A program made the position numbers and the translations under genes. Below the pieces are notes generated by a model that saw nothing but the letters and a program-made list of their open reading frames with translations, ran no database searches and had not been told where the DNA came from. From Ectothiorhodospiraceae bacterium (GTDB taxonomy: Bacteria > Pseudomonadota > Gammaproteobacteria > Nitrococcales > Aquisalimonadaceae), in contig JAFIFV010000134.1 of NCBI GenBank assembly GCA_020831845.1, positions 1 through 46,287 on the forward strand: a stretch of 46,287 nt of DNA, written 5' to 3'. Shown here one piece after another: positions 14,788 to 23,705 of this stretch (position 1 is the stretch's first letter; every line of letters starts with the position of its first letter).

Positions 14788-15560
14788 ACGGGGAGCTGGA
14801 CCGCTCCGGCTTCTCTAGATGTAATCTCTCAACAGGTTGTCCACGGAGTCCCCTCCCTCGACCACGTGCATGACGACATGCCTTAAGCCTTATATCGCCG
14901 GGTGCAAAGCGAGGGGCAACAAGGCCGGCACCATCAACCACGGGATAGCAATCGTTCGGCGGGTGCTCAACGTAGGCTACGGCCTGGCGTGACGAGCACA
15001 ACCTGACTTGGCTCGAACGACCGTCGAAACTGACGGTGCTCTCGGGTTCCAAGGCGCCTGCTTACCCGTTGAACTGGGAAGAGCAGGATGCGCTCTTCAA
15101 GCAGTCGCCGCCTCATCTGGTGGAGATGGCAGAGTTCGCCGGGAATACTGGGTCTCGCGACGGGGAAGTGGTAAACCTTCGCTGGGACTGGGAGCGATTC
15201 ATTCCGATGCTGGAGACATCGGCGTTCACCATACCCGGTGAGTTTACCAAGAACGGTGACGATAGCTGGTCGGGCTCAATGAGACTGCTCTCCGGGTCAT
15301 CGAGCGCGCCCGTGGCAAGAACCGCAAGTTCGTGTTCACGTTCAAAGGCAACCCTGTTTCGCGGATTATGAACTCCGCGTGGATCAAGGCCAGGAAGCGC
15401 GCAGGCCTATAAGCAGGTGCGCGTGCATGACCTTCGATACACGTTCGCGACACGTCTGCGAACCAAGGAGGTAAACCTCGAAGACCGCAAGCAACTCTTG
15501 GGGCACCGTAGCGACGACATCACGACGCAATACAGCGCTGCGGGACTCCGGCTTTTAGCC
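14788..15560 (+). pseudogene. Tyrosine integrase remnant, multiple frameshifts
   Basis: Pieces of a phage-type tyrosine recombinase are readable in sequence but in several frames. They are DHVHDDM near 14862, LKPYIAGCKARGNKAG and INHGIAIVRRVLN (about 14880-14990), DEHNLTWLERPSKLTVL then YPLNWEEQDALF, NTGSRDGEVVNLRW (about 14990-15270), and finally VHDLRYTFATRLRTKEVN with DRKQLLGHRSDDITTQYSAA (about 15424-15545). The catalytic Arg (SRDGE), the HxLR box (HDLRYTFA), the LLGH box and the final Tyr can all be seen, so the protein was once complete in its C-terminal half. At least three frameshifts and an in-frame stop (TAG near 14973) separate the pieces. It reads towards the tRNA-Phe gene, and its last recognisable codons are about 40 bases from it. 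It probably inserted the island. Confidence 0.8.
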
Positions 15561-15601
15561 GGAGTCCCGCAAGGACAGCTGGCGGAAGTGACGCAAGTAT
15601 C

Positions 15602-15677
15602 TGGTGGCCGGGGACGGAATCGAACCGCCGACACGGGGATTTTCAATCCCCTGCTCTACCAACTGAGCTACCCGGCC
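15602..15677 (-). tRNA. tRNA-Phe (GAA)
   Basis: This 76-base tRNA is on the minus strand. The acceptor stem is GGCCGGG/CCCGGCC. The D-arm contains TAGCTCAGTTGGTAGAGC, the anticodon arm reads GGGGATTGAAAATCCCC with anticodon GAA, and the T-arm is GGCGGTTCGATTCCGTC. The 3' CCA is encoded. Its 3' end faces the decayed integrase and is the likely integration site of the neighbouring island. Confidence 0.97.
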
Positions 15678-15721
15678 GAGGGCGCCTATTCAAGCGGAAT
15701 GGGCACCGCACGTCAAGTGGA

Positions 15722-15991
15722 CTATTCGCCCGGCTGGAAATCGGGAGGCGGCGCAGAACCACCGCCGAAGAAGAACTTCTCCATTTCCGTTTCCAGGAAC
15801 TTCCGTGCCTTGGGGTCCATCGGCGACAGCCGGTACTCGTTGATGAGCATGGTCTGGTGGCCCAGCCACTGCTGCCACGCCTGTTTCGAGACGTTTTCGT
15901 AGATCCGCTTGCCCAGCTCACCCGGATACGTGGGCCGCTCAAGCCCTTCCAGTTCCTGATCAAGCTTTACGCAATGCACCATACGCGCCAT
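15722..15991 (-). CDS. yggX: Fe(II)-trafficking/oxidative-damage protein YggX
   Basis: This 89-residue protein matches YggX, which protects iron-sulfur proteins from oxidative damage. The core is highly conserved ([34 protein letters not shown]), and the conserved N-terminal cysteine (VHCVKL, Cys7) is present. I chose the start at 15991 because it gives the usual family length and has GGGAGG eight bases before it. A longer 5' reading frame would overlap mutY. It sits about 50 bases downstream of mutY on the same strand. The mutY-yggX pair is conserved in gammaproteobacteria and couples repair of oxidised DNA with iron homeostasis. Confidence 0.95.
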   Translation of the reverse strand: MARMVHCVKLDQELEGLERPTYPGELGKRIYENVSKQAWQQWLGHQTMLINEYRLSPMDPKARKFLETEMEKFFFGGGSAPPPDFQPGE

Positions 15992-16041
15992 TGTGCGCCT
16001 CCCATGGTTCAAGAATGCAGGCCGCTCGGGAAGGCTGCAGG

Positions 16042-17115
16042 TCAGGCCTGCCGCCAACGCTCCAGCAGCCGTGTGACCGGCGCCGCAGTCCCCTTGCCCA
16101 GCAACGTGCCCGAGTTATACCAGAGGTGATCGGCAGGTTCCATGATGCCGCCGGGCGCGCCGGTCACGTGCGCAAGCACTGGTTGGATTTCCAGATGATA
16201 GTGGCTGAACGTATGGCGGAATGGCTCCCACTCCCGGGTCTCCCCGACGGTCAGTCCCAGGTGGCGGTCGCAGTGGGCGGCAATGTCCTCCTCCGGCGGG
16301 CACTCCGGCAGGCTCCAGAGCCCGCCCCATATGCCGGTAGGTGGCCGCCGTTGCAACAGCAGCCCCTGATCCGACTCCAGCAGCAGCATACGGGTCTCCC
16401 GCACCGGCAACCGTTTGGCCGGCTTGGAGGCCGGATAGTCGGACGGGCGCCCCTCCGCATAGGCTTCGCACCCTCTCTGCAACGGGCAAAGCAGGCAGGC
16501 GGGCTTGGCCCGGGTGCACAGCGTGGCGCCCAGGTCCATCATGGCCTGGTTGTAATCCGCACATCGCAGTTCCGGCGTCAATGCATCGGACAGCGCCCAC
16601 AGCCGGTTCAGCACCGGGGTGCGGCCAGGCCAGCCGGGCACCGCCCGGTAACGGGCCAGCACGCGTTTCACGTTGCCGTCCAGAATGGGGTGGCGCTGCC
16701 CCATGGACAGGGACAGCACCGCACCCGCCGTGGAGCGGCCGATCCCCGGCAGGGCCTGCCAGTCCTCCAGCGTTTCCGGGAAGCGGCCGCCGTGACGCTC
16801 CATTACCAGTTGCGCGGCCTTGTGCAGATTGCGGGCACGGGCGTAGTAGCCCAGTCCGGCCCAATGCTCCATGACCGTATCCTGGTTGGCCGCGGCCAGG
16901 ACAGCCACGTCCGGGAAGCGCTCCATGAAACGCTGGAAGTAGGGAATGACCACCGCCACCTGGGTCTGCTGCAGCATGACCTCCGACACCCAGACCCGAT
17001 ACGGGCTCGCAGGGCGCTGCCACGGCAGGTCGTGCCTGCCGTGCTGGTCAAACCACGCCAGGACCCTCTGCTGGAACTCCTGGCAGCGGGCGGGCGTGAG
17101 TTCTTCCGACGTCAT
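16042..17115 (-). CDS. mutY: A/G-specific adenine glycosylase MutY
   Basis: This 357-residue base-excision-repair glycosylase removes adenine mispaired with 8-oxoguanine. The catalytic Glu45 lies in [10 protein letters not shown]. The helix-hairpin-helix [13 protein letters not shown] (122-134) is followed by the catalytic Asp146 in LDGNVKRVL. The 4Fe-4S motif C-x6-C-x2-C-x5-C is Cys200, Cys207, Cys210 and Cys216. The C-terminal Nudix-like 8-oxoG recognition domain contains [10 protein letters not shown]. The start overlaps the stop of asmA by ATGA, so the two are translationally coupled, and yggX follows. Confidence 0.97.
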   Translation of the reverse strand: MTSEELTPARCQEFQQRVLAWFDQHGRHDLPWQRPASPYRVWVSEVMLQQTQVAVVIPYFQRFMERFPDVAVLAAANQDTVMEHWAGLGYYARARNLHKAAQLVMERHGGRFPETLEDWQALPGIGRSTAGAVLSLSMGQRHPILDGNVKRVLARYRAVPGWPGRTPVLNRLWALSDALTPELRCADYNQAMMDLGATLCTRAKPACLLCPLQRGCEAYAEGRPSDYPASKPAKRLPVRETRMLLLESDQGLLLQRRPPTGIWGGLWSLPECPPEEDIAAHCDRHLGLTVGETREWEPFRHTFSHYHLEIQPVLAHVTGAPGGIMEPADHLWYNSGTLLGKGTAAPVTRLLERWRQA

Positions 17116-19328
17116 CGGGACAGACGGCGCCGCAGTTCATCCCGGGCCCGCTGCTCGGCTTCCTGCTGCAGCCTTTCACGCTCTTCCTCGACGCGCTCGC
17201 GGGCCCGATCCTCTTCCTCGGCCGCCCGGTCCCGCAGGCGCTGCTCCTCTTCGGCGGCCCGCTCACGGAGCTGCTGCTCCTCTTCCCGCAACCGCTCGCG
17301 CTGCTGATCGGTCAGCGCAGCCTGCAGGTCCAGGCTGATGGAGGGGCTGAACAGGTCTCCACGGAACCGCAACGGAATGGGCAGACGGCGGAGGTTATCC
17401 AGAGACTGGCCGTCCTGCCCCTCCAGCGTTCCCACCAGGTTGACGGTCAGCCGGTAGTCCACCGTCTGCTCCAGCATGTCCACCTCGCCACCGCCGCTGA
17501 CACGAAACAGCGGCGACTGGGCATTGAGACTTTCGTTGCGTATCTTCCCGCCCTCGAACACGATCCGCCCGACCATTTCGGTGAAATCGGTACGCGGCAC
17601 ATCTTCTTCCGACGGCGGGCGCTGACCCTGCAGCCGGGAGGTGGCTGATCGCATCATGTGGGCCAGATTCAGCCCCTGGACGGCACCGTCACGGAAGCTG
17701 AAGTCAGCCTCCCCGGCCAGCGTACGCAGAACATCGTCCAGGTAACGTCCCTGGGCCTGAGCATCGACGGTGACGTTACCGGTTCCCATGAGCAGGTCGC
17801 TGCCCATCAGTTGCTGCACGATCTGCCGTGCCTGGACACCAGTGATGCGCTCATTGACCCGGACGATGGCTTCTTCGCCACGGGCGTCCACCCGGATATC
17901 GCCCCGGTACTCGCCGCCGTAGAGGTCGACGCCGACCGGATGCAGCCGCAGCTGTCCATTGTCGGCCTGCACGGTGAAATGCAGGTCTTCCAGCAGCAAT
18001 TCCATGATGGTGAGTTCACCCAGCCGGAAGCTCCCGTCCAGCCGCAGGTCGCGGAGCAATTCGACGGGGATCTCCACGGGCTCATCTTCCGCGGTTTCGT
18101 CGCCAGCCGGCCCGGCTTCACCCTCATCGTCGTCGGAGGGGGGCGGCAGGTAGCGGTCGGCATTCAGGCTGTCGCCATCGATATTGAAGCCGATCATCGG
18201 GTTGGCGAACTCCCGCACCGATACGGTACCGGCCAGGGTGGTGTCATCCAGCACAATCTGCAGCTCTTCCACCTCGGCGGCATCGTCCGCCACCGCAAAC
18301 CGGCCGGAGGCGGTGAACCGCTTCAGCACGTCCTCGTCAGCGGTTTCCGGTACCTCCTGCTCCAGGTTCTCCAGCACCTCCCGCAGATCGGTTTCCGGAA
18401 TCTCGAAACGCCCGGCGATGCGCGGATCGCCGGTCAACTGGGAGATACTGGCTTCGGCCAGCAAGCGCAGCCCGGCTGCATTCAGCGACAGCTCCGTCAC
18501 CGAGGCGGTATCCGCCTCCAGGTCCATCTCCACCAGGGCGTCCAGTCTTGTGCGCAATCCCGATGAGGGAAGTCCCTCGCCGAACAGTTCCATTTCCAGG
18601 CGATTCAGGTCCAGCAGCACCTGGTTGAAGGCCGCATTCACGCGCACCTTCGCGCTGAGCCCGCCTTCCATGCGGAGGTCGTCATCCAGGATGGCAACCC
18701 AATCGGCGTCCACCGGAACGTCCCTGTCGATGTCCAGTTCCCCGACGTAGACGTTCACGGGCCCCAGCTCCTGCCGGCCACCCTGCTGGCGGTCCTCGTA
18801 GATCACCCGCATGTTGGTGACCTCGACACCGCCGAGCCTGCCCACCTGGATCGGCGGGGAGCGGTCCCGGTCTTGCTCGGGACGTTCCTCGGCGGGCGGT
18901 TCGGTGACCACCTCCTCCTCGGATTCGGGCAGATCCAGATCCCAGTTTGCCTCGCCCTGTTCGTTGACGATCAGGTGCACCAGCAGCCCATCCAGCCGCA
19001 CCACATCCATGACCACTTCGCGACGGAACAGCGGCAACACTCTGACCGCAACGCCGGCACTCTCGATCTGGACGAACGGCTGATCACCGAAGCCTTCGCG
19101 GTTTTCCAGCCGCGTGCGCCCCAGGTCCAGTCCCAGCCAGGGGAAGAACGACAGGCGGATGTCGCCCTCGATCACCAGCTCCTGCCCCGTGTTCTCGTAC
19201 ACCAGCCGACTGATGTCATCACGGTAGTCGTTGGGATCGATCAGCAGCATCACCGCCACCACCAGCGCCACCAGCATGCCTACCAGTGCCACCAGCGCGA
19301 TGACTAACCATTTGAAAACCTTGGCCAT
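17112..19328 (-). CDS. asmA: AsmA-family inner-membrane-anchored protein
   Basis: This 738-residue AsmA-like protein has one N-terminal membrane anchor (residues 7-30, [20 protein letters not shown]) and a long periplasmic region rich in beta strands. It begins [20 protein letters not shown] and [16 protein letters not shown], the signature AsmA start. AsmA-like proteins are thought to bridge inner and outer membranes in phospholipid transport and outer-membrane biogenesis. Two acidic inserts (about 133-155 and 405-425) are low-complexity. The last 70 residues are a highly charged Arg/Glu coiled coil with repeated [14 protein letters not shown] units, which is unusual for AsmA. It is the first gene of the asmA-mutY-yggX operon. 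Confidence 0.93.
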   Translation of the reverse strand: MAKVFKWLVIALVALVGMLVALVVAVMLLIDPNDYRDDISRLVYENTGQELVIEGDIRLSFFPWLGLDLGRTRLENREGFGDQPFVQIESAGVAVRVLPLFRREVVMDVVRLDGLLVHLIVNEQGEANWDLDLPESEEEVVTEPPAEERPEQDRDRSPPIQVGRLGGVEVTNMRVIYEDRQQGGRQELGPVNVYVGELDIDRDVPVDADWVAILDDDLRMEGGLSAKVRVNAAFNQVLLDLNRLEMELFGEGLPSSGLRTRLDALVEMDLEADTASVTELSLNAAGLRLLAEASISQLTGDPRIAGRFEIPETDLREVLENLEQEVPETADEDVLKRFTASGRFAVADDAAEVEELQIVLDDTTLAGTVSVREFANPMIGFNIDGDSLNADRYLPPPSDDDEGEAGPAGDETAEDEPVEIPVELLRDLRLDGSFRLGELTIMELLLEDLHFTVQADNGQLRLHPVGVDLYGGEYRGDIRVDARGEEAIVRVNERITGVQARQIVQQLMGSDLLMGTGNVTVDAQAQGRYLDDVLRTLAGEADFSFRDGAVQGLNLAHMMRSATSRLQGQRPPSEEDVPRTDFTEMVGRIVFEGGKIRNESLNAQSPLFRVSGGGEVDMLEQTVDYRLTVNLVGTLEGQDGQSLDNLRRLPIPLRFRGDLFSPSISLDLQAALTDQQRERLREEEQQLRERAAEEEQRLRDRAAEEEDRARERVEEERERLQQEAEQRARDELRRRLSR

Positions 19329-19576
19329 GGACTATTCCCTTCAAAGTCGGAAATGACTTCTATACTAGTTAATGATGGAGCGATGAAACGCATGCACACA
19401 ATCCAGTCCGGAACCGGCGGCGACCGTTCAGGGAGCTCCGGGGTTTTTCTGTGCCGGTGCCTGCCAGCTCCGTCGTCCCTGTATTGAAGACCCTACATCA
19501 TCCGCTCACAAGGAGGACCCACACAACTTCAATCTGTTCCCTATATATCTTTCGTGCATATGATCAGGAGTGGCTT

Positions 19577-20074
19577 ATGAGCGAATACTGCGTAGTTGTT
19601 GCCGAGGGCTCGAGAGCCCGTTTCTTCACCGTTGAGCAGGCCGAGATTCCGGAGCTGGAGTCGGGCCCCAACCTGGTGGAGCACTCGAGCATGGCCAACC
19701 CCGAACACCAGGCGAGGGGGAACGCCATTTATGCAGACCTGCGCTCTGGCCGCAACCGCTCTGCCTACGGCAGCGGACACGGCTATGACGATCACCGGAA
19801 CCAGCACGACGCCGAGATGGAGCGTCGTTTCGCCCGGGAGATCGCCCGCAAGCTGGATGAAATGACCCGCGGCAACGGCACCCAACGCGTGGTGCTCTGC
19901 GCTGAAAAACAGATGCTCGGCTATCTGCGTCCGAACCTCAACGGCGCCATCCCTCACGGGGTCGCCGTCCACGAGGTTCCCAAGGACCTGGCCAAACTCT
20001 CGGTACGCCAACTCCACGAAAGACTTGCGAAGGACGGATACATCCCCCGTCGCAAGGCCCGTAACGGGCACTGA
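19577..20074 (+). CDS. Host-attachment-family protein
   Basis: This 165-residue protein belongs to the family annotated as required for attachment to host cells (Host_attach). It starts CVVVAEGSRARFFTVEQ and has HDAEMERRFAREIARKLDEM, followed by VVLCAEKQMLGYLRPNL, and ends VHEVPKDLAKLSVRQLHERL. This fold resembles an actinobacterial Rv2629/eRF1-like domain, and its true function is unclear in free-living bacteria. No signal peptide is visible, so it is likely cytoplasmic. I chose the ATG at 19577 with CAGGAG seven bases upstream. A longer 5' reading frame lacks a site and looks non-coding. A strong terminator follows at 20225. The 248 bases before it, shared with divergent asmA, should carry both promoters. 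Confidence 0.85.
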   Translation: MSEYCVVVAEGSRARFFTVEQAEIPELESGPNLVEHSSMANPEHQARGNAIYADLRSGRNRSAYGSGHGYDDHRNQHDAEMERRFAREIARKLDEMTRGNGTQRVVLCAEKQMLGYLRPNLNGAIPHGVAVHEVPKDLAKLSVRQLHERLAKDGYIPRRKARNGH

Positions 20075-20224
20075 GCAGCCTGCTGACGAACGAGGCCGTT
20101 TCCGCCAGAAGCGGAACTCACGGGGGCCGAAAAGCAATCGTTCCCCCCTCGGCCCACAGCATCGCGGACAGAGGGCCGACAATCACGGCCCCATAAAGCG
20201 GGAAAGGCGTTCTATGGAGAACCC

Positions 20225-20255
20225 AGCCCCGGCCTGGAAAGGCCGGGGCTTTCTA
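20225..20255 (+). terminator. Rho-independent terminator
   Basis: AGCCCCGGCC (20225-20234) and GGCCGGGGCT (20241-20250) form a perfect 10-bp GC-rich stem with loop TGGAAA, followed by TTCTATT. It ends the host-attachment-family transcript, about 150 bases after its stop codon. Its position just past the 3' end of the minus-strand tRNA-Gly means it may also stop transcription from that side. Confidence 0.85.
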
Positions 20256-20263
20256 TTGGAAGC

Positions 20264-20337
20264 TGGAGCGGGTGATGGGAATCGAACCCACGTCATCAGC
20301 TTGGGAAGCTGAGGTTCTACCATTGAACTACACCCGC
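20264..20337 (-). tRNA. tRNA-Gly (CCC)
   Basis: This 74-base tRNA is on the minus strand, with acceptor stem GCGGGTG/CACCCGC and an encoded CCA. The D-arm contains GTTCAATGGTAGAAC. The anticodon arm is TCAGC-TTCCCAA-GCTGA, placing CCC as the anticodon, and the T-arm is GTGGGTTCGATTCCCAT. The loop differs by one base from the common Gly-TCC isoacceptor, so CCC is read from the central loop position and should be confirmed by covariance modelling. Confidence 0.95.
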
Positions 20338-20436
20338 GAGGGCCTCATTTTGCTGTGGGCGCCGGACACTTGGCAAGCCTGGATTCGCCTGCTTGATGTA
20401 GAATCATCCCTTCCCAGCAGCCCAAGCAACGGGACA

Positions 20437-20640
20437 ATGATGCAGATCATCGTCAACGGCAAGACACGCGAACTCCCCGAACGCAGCACGGCTGCGGACC
20501 TGGTGGAGCAGCTTGAACTGACAGGCAGACGCATCGCCATGGAAGTCAACGGCGACGTGCTGCCGCGCAGCCGCTATGCGGATTACCGGTTCAACGGCGG
20601 TGACCGGGTGGAAATCGTCCATGCCATCGGCGGCGGCTGA
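20437..20640 (+). CDS. thiS: Thiamine biosynthesis sulfur carrier ThiS
   Basis: This 67-residue ubiquitin-like sulfur carrier serves thiazole synthesis. It starts MMQIIVNGKTREL, contains the hydrophobic patch EVNGDVLPRS, and ends in HAIGGG, the C-terminal di-glycine that is thiocarboxylated. Either of two adjacent ATG codons (20437 or 20440) could start it. It is followed after 36 bases by thiG, its partner. I do not see a TPP riboswitch in the short space between tRNA-Gly and this gene. Confidence 0.93.
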   Translation: MMQIIVNGKTRELPERSTAADLVEQLELTGRRIAMEVNGDVLPRSRYADYRFNGGDRVEIVHAIGGG

Positions 20641-20676
20641 TACATACATCGCTTTCTCATGACAGGATCCCGCTCC

Positions 20677-21459
20677 ATGCAAGATTCCCCGCTTACAATC
20701 GCCGGCCGCACGTACGGCTCACGCCTGCTGGTCGGTACCGGCAAGTACCGCGACCTGGAGGAAACCGGCGCCGCCATCCAGGCCTCCGGCGCCGAGATCG
20801 TCACCGTCGCCATACGCCGGTCCAACATTGGCCAGGACCCGAACGAGCCGAACCTGCTGGACGTCATCCCCCCCGAGCGGTACACCATTCTGCCCAATAC
20901 CGCCGGCTGCTATAACGCGACGGACGCGGTAAGAACCTGCCGCCTGGCCCGCGAGCTTCTGGGTGGTCATACGCTGGTGAAACTGGAAGTGCTGGGCGAC
21001 CAGCAGACCCTGTACCCGGAGATGCGGGAAACCTTCAAGGCAGCCGAACAGCTGATCGCAGATGGATTCGAGGTCATGGTTTACATGACCGACGATCCCA
21101 TCGCCGCACGCCAACTGGAGGACATGGGCTGCGTTGCCGTCATGCCGCTGGCGGCGCCCATCGGCTCCGGCCTGGGCATTCAGAACCGCTACAATCTGCG
21201 CACCATTATCGAGCAGGCCAACGTACCGGTCCTGGTGGATGCCGGCGTGGGCACGGCCTCCGATGCGGCCATCGCCATGGAGCTGGGCTGCGACGGCGTG
21301 CTGATGAACACCGCCATCGCCGGCGCCGGGAACCCGGTGCTGATGGCCTCGGCCATGCGCAAGGCGGTGGAATCCGGCCGCGAGGCGTATCTGGCCGGAC
21401 GCATCCCGCGCAAGCGCTATGCCAGTGCCTCTTCCCCGCTGGACGGGACCTTCTTCTGA
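20677..21459 (+). CDS. thiG: Thiazole synthase ThiG
   Basis: This 260-residue enzyme condenses 1-deoxy-D-xylulose 5-phosphate, a glycine-derived imine and ThiS-thiocarboxylate into the thiazole phosphate of thiamine. Family motifs are plain: [33 protein letters not shown], the Schiff-base lysine in LVKLEVLG (about residue 101), [12 protein letters not shown] and [21 protein letters not shown] chose 20677, which gives [15 protein letters not shown] and matches the usual ThiG N-terminus, with AGGA upstream. An ATG 18 bases earlier has no ribosome-binding site. The stop overlaps the start of trmB by one base. Confidence 0.96.
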   Translation: MQDSPLTIAGRTYGSRLLVGTGKYRDLEETGAAIQASGAEIVTVAIRRSNIGQDPNEPNLLDVIPPERYTILPNTAGCYNATDAVRTCRLARELLGGHTLVKLEVLGDQQTLYPEMRETFKAAEQLIADGFEVMVYMTDDPIAARQLEDMGCVAVMPLAAPIGSGLGIQNRYNLRTIIEQANVPVLVDAGVGTASDAAIAMELGCDGVLMNTAIAGAGNPVLMASAMRKAVESGREAYLAGRIPRKRYASASSPLDGTFF

Positions 21460-22160
21460 TGAGCGATGCAACGCCGGCACACCATCGCGCCATACGGAGT
21501 TTCGTGCGCCGCGAAGGGCGCCTGACCGAAGCGCAGCGCCGGGCGCTGGACGAACTTCAGGCCCGTTGGGGAGTGCCTTTCTCGGAGCGGACGCTGGCCT
21601 TCGCGGCACTGTTTGGCCGCGAAGCGCCGGTGGTGATGGAAATCGGGTTCGGCAACGGCGAATCACTGGCGGAGATGGCGGCCGCCGACCCGGAGCGCAA
21701 CTACCTGGGCGTGGAAGTGCATCGCCCCGGGGTGGGCCGACTGTTGAACCTGGTGGAACAGCAGGGCCTCCGCAACGTCCGGGTGATCTGCCACGATGCC
21801 GTGGAGGTGCTGCGCGGGCAGATCCCCGACGCCAGCCTGGCGGGGGTTCAGCTCTATTTCCCGGACCCCTGGCCGAAGAAGCGTCATCACAAGCGCCGCA
21901 TCGTGCAGCCGGCCTGGGTGGAGCTGGTCGCCGACAAGCTGAAGGCCGGGGGAGAGCTGCACATGGCCACGGACTGGGAGAGCTATGCCCAGCACATGCT
22001 GGAAGTGCTGGAAGCATGCCCGGCATTCGAGAACACCGCCGGACCGGGCAACTATTCGCCGCACCGCGGCCGACGGCCGCAAACCAAATTCGAGCGACGC
22101 GGGCTCCGGAAAGGACACGGGGTCTGGGATCTCATTTACCGGAAACGAGGAGACACCTGA
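21459..22160 (+). CDS. trmB: tRNA (guanine-N7)-methyltransferase TrmB
   Basis: This 233-residue enzyme methylates G46 of tRNAs using SAM. The SAM-binding strand reads VVMEIGFGNGESLAEMA (58-74). The hallmark QLYFPDPWPKKRHHKRR (about 131-147) and the C-terminal TKFERRGLRKGHGVWDL are diagnostic. It overlaps both neighbours by one base (TGATG with thiG and with the following gene), so it is translationally coupled within thiS-thiG-trmB-tas. Confidence 0.96.
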   Translation: MSDATPAHHRAIRSFVRREGRLTEAQRRALDELQARWGVPFSERTLAFAALFGREAPVVMEIGFGNGESLAEMAAADPERNYLGVEVHRPGVGRLLNLVEQQGLRNVRVICHDAVEVLRGQIPDASLAGVQLYFPDPWPKKRHHKRRIVQPAWVELVADKLKAGGELHMATDWESYAQHMLEVLEACPAFENTAGPGNYSPHRGRRPQTKFERRGLRKGHGVWDLIYRKRGDT

Positions 22161-23194
22161 TGGAGTACCGTCAACTGGGCACCACCGACCTCCAGGTCAG
22201 CACCCTCTGCCTGGGCACCATGACCTGGGGCGAGCAGAACACCGAAGCCGAGGCACACGAACAGCTGGACTACGCGGTGGACCAAGGGATCAACTTCATC
22301 GACACCGCGGAGATGTACCCCGTGCCGCCCATGGCAGAGACCCAGGGACGCACCGAGCAGTACATCGGTAGCTGGCTCAGGAACCGTAGCGACCGGGACA
22401 GGCTGGTAATCGCAACCAAGATCGCCGGACCCGGCCCGGAGCACCTGCGCGGCGGCAACTCCCGCCACAGCAAGGAGCAGTTGAAGGAAGCGGTCGAAGG
22501 ATCGCTGGAACGGCTGCAGACCGACTACATCGACCTCTACCAGCTGCACTGGCCGGCACGCAGCACCAATTTCTTCGGCCGGCTGGGCTACAAGCCCCGG
22601 GAAAACGACATGCTCACCCCCCTCCGTGAGACGCTGGAGGGCCTGCAGGAGCTGGTGCAGGCGGGCAAGATCCGCCACATCGGCCTGTCCAACGAGACTC
22701 CGTGGGGCGTCATGCGCTTCCTCTCCCTGGCTGAGCAGCACGGCCTGCCGCGGGTCCAGTCGGTGCAGAACCCCTACAATCTGCTGAACCGCACCTATGA
22801 AGTGGGCATGGCCGAGGTCAGCCACCGGGAACAATGCGGCCTGCTGGCGTACTCACCGCTGGGCTTCGGCATGCTGACCGGCAAGTACCTCAACGACCAG
22901 TGGCCGGAAAAGGGCCGCCTGACGCTCTACAAGCGTTTCAGTCGTTATCTCAATGAACTGGGCAAGGCGGCCACCGCCGAATACGTGGCTCTGGCGGAGC
23001 AGCACGACCTGAACCCGGCCCAGATGGCGCTGGCCTTCGTGACCTCCCGCCCGTTCCTGACCAGCAACATCATCGGCGCGACTTCGATGGAGCAATTGAA
23101 GACGAACATCGACAGCCACGCCGTGAGCCTGAATGAGGATCTGCTGAAGGCCATCGACGGGATTCATACGCGCATTCCCAACCCCTGCCCCTAA
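22160..23194 (+). CDS. tas: Tas-like NADP(H)-dependent aldo-keto reductase
   Basis: This 344-residue TIM-barrel aldo-keto reductase is close to Escherichia coli Tas. It has MEYRQLGTTDLQVSTLCLGTM at the N-terminus, then FIDTAEMYPVPP carrying the catalytic Asp and Tyr, VIATKIAG with the Lys, and DLYQLHWPAR with the His. The cofactor loop region SNIIGATSMEQLKTN is near the end. Tas partly complements a tyrosine auxotroph in E. coli, and its natural substrate is unknown. The protein begins at the ATG overlapping the trmB stop. The longer upstream reading frame in the same phase is an artefact antisense to nothing and overlaps trmB. A terminator follows at 23211. Confidence 0.94.
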   Translation: MEYRQLGTTDLQVSTLCLGTMTWGEQNTEAEAHEQLDYAVDQGINFIDTAEMYPVPPMAETQGRTEQYIGSWLRNRSDRDRLVIATKIAGPGPEHLRGGNSRHSKEQLKEAVEGSLERLQTDYIDLYQLHWPARSTNFFGRLGYKPRENDMLTPLRETLEGLQELVQAGKIRHIGLSNETPWGVMRFLSLAEQHGLPRVQSVQNPYNLLNRTYEVGMAEVSHREQCGLLAYSPLGFGMLTGKYLNDQWPEKGRLTLYKRFSRYLNELGKAATAEYVALAEQHDLNPAQMALAFVTSRPFLTSNIIGATSMEQLKTNIDSHAVSLNEDLLKAIDGIHTRIPNPCP

Positions 23195-23210
23195 GCAAGC
23201 GGCAGGCACC

Positions 23211-23244
23211 GTCCGGCGCCACGCAAAGGCGTCGGACAAGTTTT
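23211..23244 (+). terminator. Rho-independent terminator after tas
   Basis: GTCCGGCGCC (23211-23220) and GGCGTCGGAC (23228-23237) form a 10-bp stem with one G-T pair and the loop ACGCAAA, followed by AAGTTTT. It ends the thiS-thiG-trmB-tas transcript. Confidence 0.75.
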
Positions 23245-23387
23245 GCAAGACTTCCACAAAACGACATTTGCCCCACCACGATCCCCCTTCTATAACTGCA
23301 GTAGTCGCATGCCCGACAGCCGGCACGACCGGCGCAGGAAACACCCAACAACACATGGCGGCCAAGTCAGACGCGGAGGTCACACCG

Positions 23388-23684
23388 ATGGGAATGCAGT
23401 ACAAGCCCGAGATCGGCGACTGGTACGAGACGACTGCCGGGGATCTGTTTGAAGTCGTTGCGCTGGACGACGAGGAAGGCACGGTGGAAATCCAGTACTT
23501 CGATGGCGCCATCGAGGAACTGGACATGGAAACCTGGCTGGAGATGGAGCTGATGGTGGTGGGACCGCCGGAAGACTATAGCGGCTCCCTCGATCTCCCC
23601 CGGGAAGACTACAATACCGATTCCGAACAGGCGTACCGGCTGGATACGGGTAACCCGCTGGACAGCTTCGACGTGGATCGCTAG
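23388..23684 (+). CDS. Small acidic conserved protein (DUF6763-like)
   Basis: This 98-residue acidic protein has a strong ribosome-binding site, GGAGGT, seven bases before the ATG at 23388. The core QYKPEIGDWYETTAGDLFEV followed by FDGAIEELDMETWLEME is the conserved part I recognise from gammaproteobacterial proteins of unknown function. The fold looks like a small beta barrel (an SH3-like strand pattern). The C-terminal 35 residues are acidic and less conserved. It converges with the response regulator gene at 23706. No function can be assigned. Confidence 0.8.
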   Translation: MGMQYKPEIGDWYETTAGDLFEVVALDDEEGTVEIQYFDGAIEELDMETWLEMELMVVGPPEDYSGSLDLPREDYNTDSEQAYRLDTGNPLDSFDVDR

Positions 23685-23705
23685 CGGGAGGAATAGCCTG
23701 GCAGC

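Larger units (their letters stand above)
8803..15601. mobile_element. Putative defence island at tRNA-Phe
   Basis: This segment of about 6.8 kb holds a C5-cytosine methyltransferase, a nuclease-helicase and a degraded tyrosine integrase. It ends against the 3' end of a tRNA-Phe gene, a classic integration site. Its base composition is visibly less GC-rich than the flanking housekeeping genes, although I did not compute it. No flanking direct repeat is visible and the integrase is broken, so the element is probably no longer mobile. The left boundary is set only by the end of the HxlR gene and the composition change. Confidence 0.65.

Noticed and set aside
20338..20436. TPP riboswitch upstream of thiS
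   Set aside because: The characteristic CTGAGA and ACCTGA elements are not visible in the short space after tRNA-Gly.
21419..22159. 5' extension of the tas reading frame to 591 codons
   Set aside because: The extension overlaps trmB entirely in another frame. The Tas N-terminus starts at the ATG overlapping the trmB stop.
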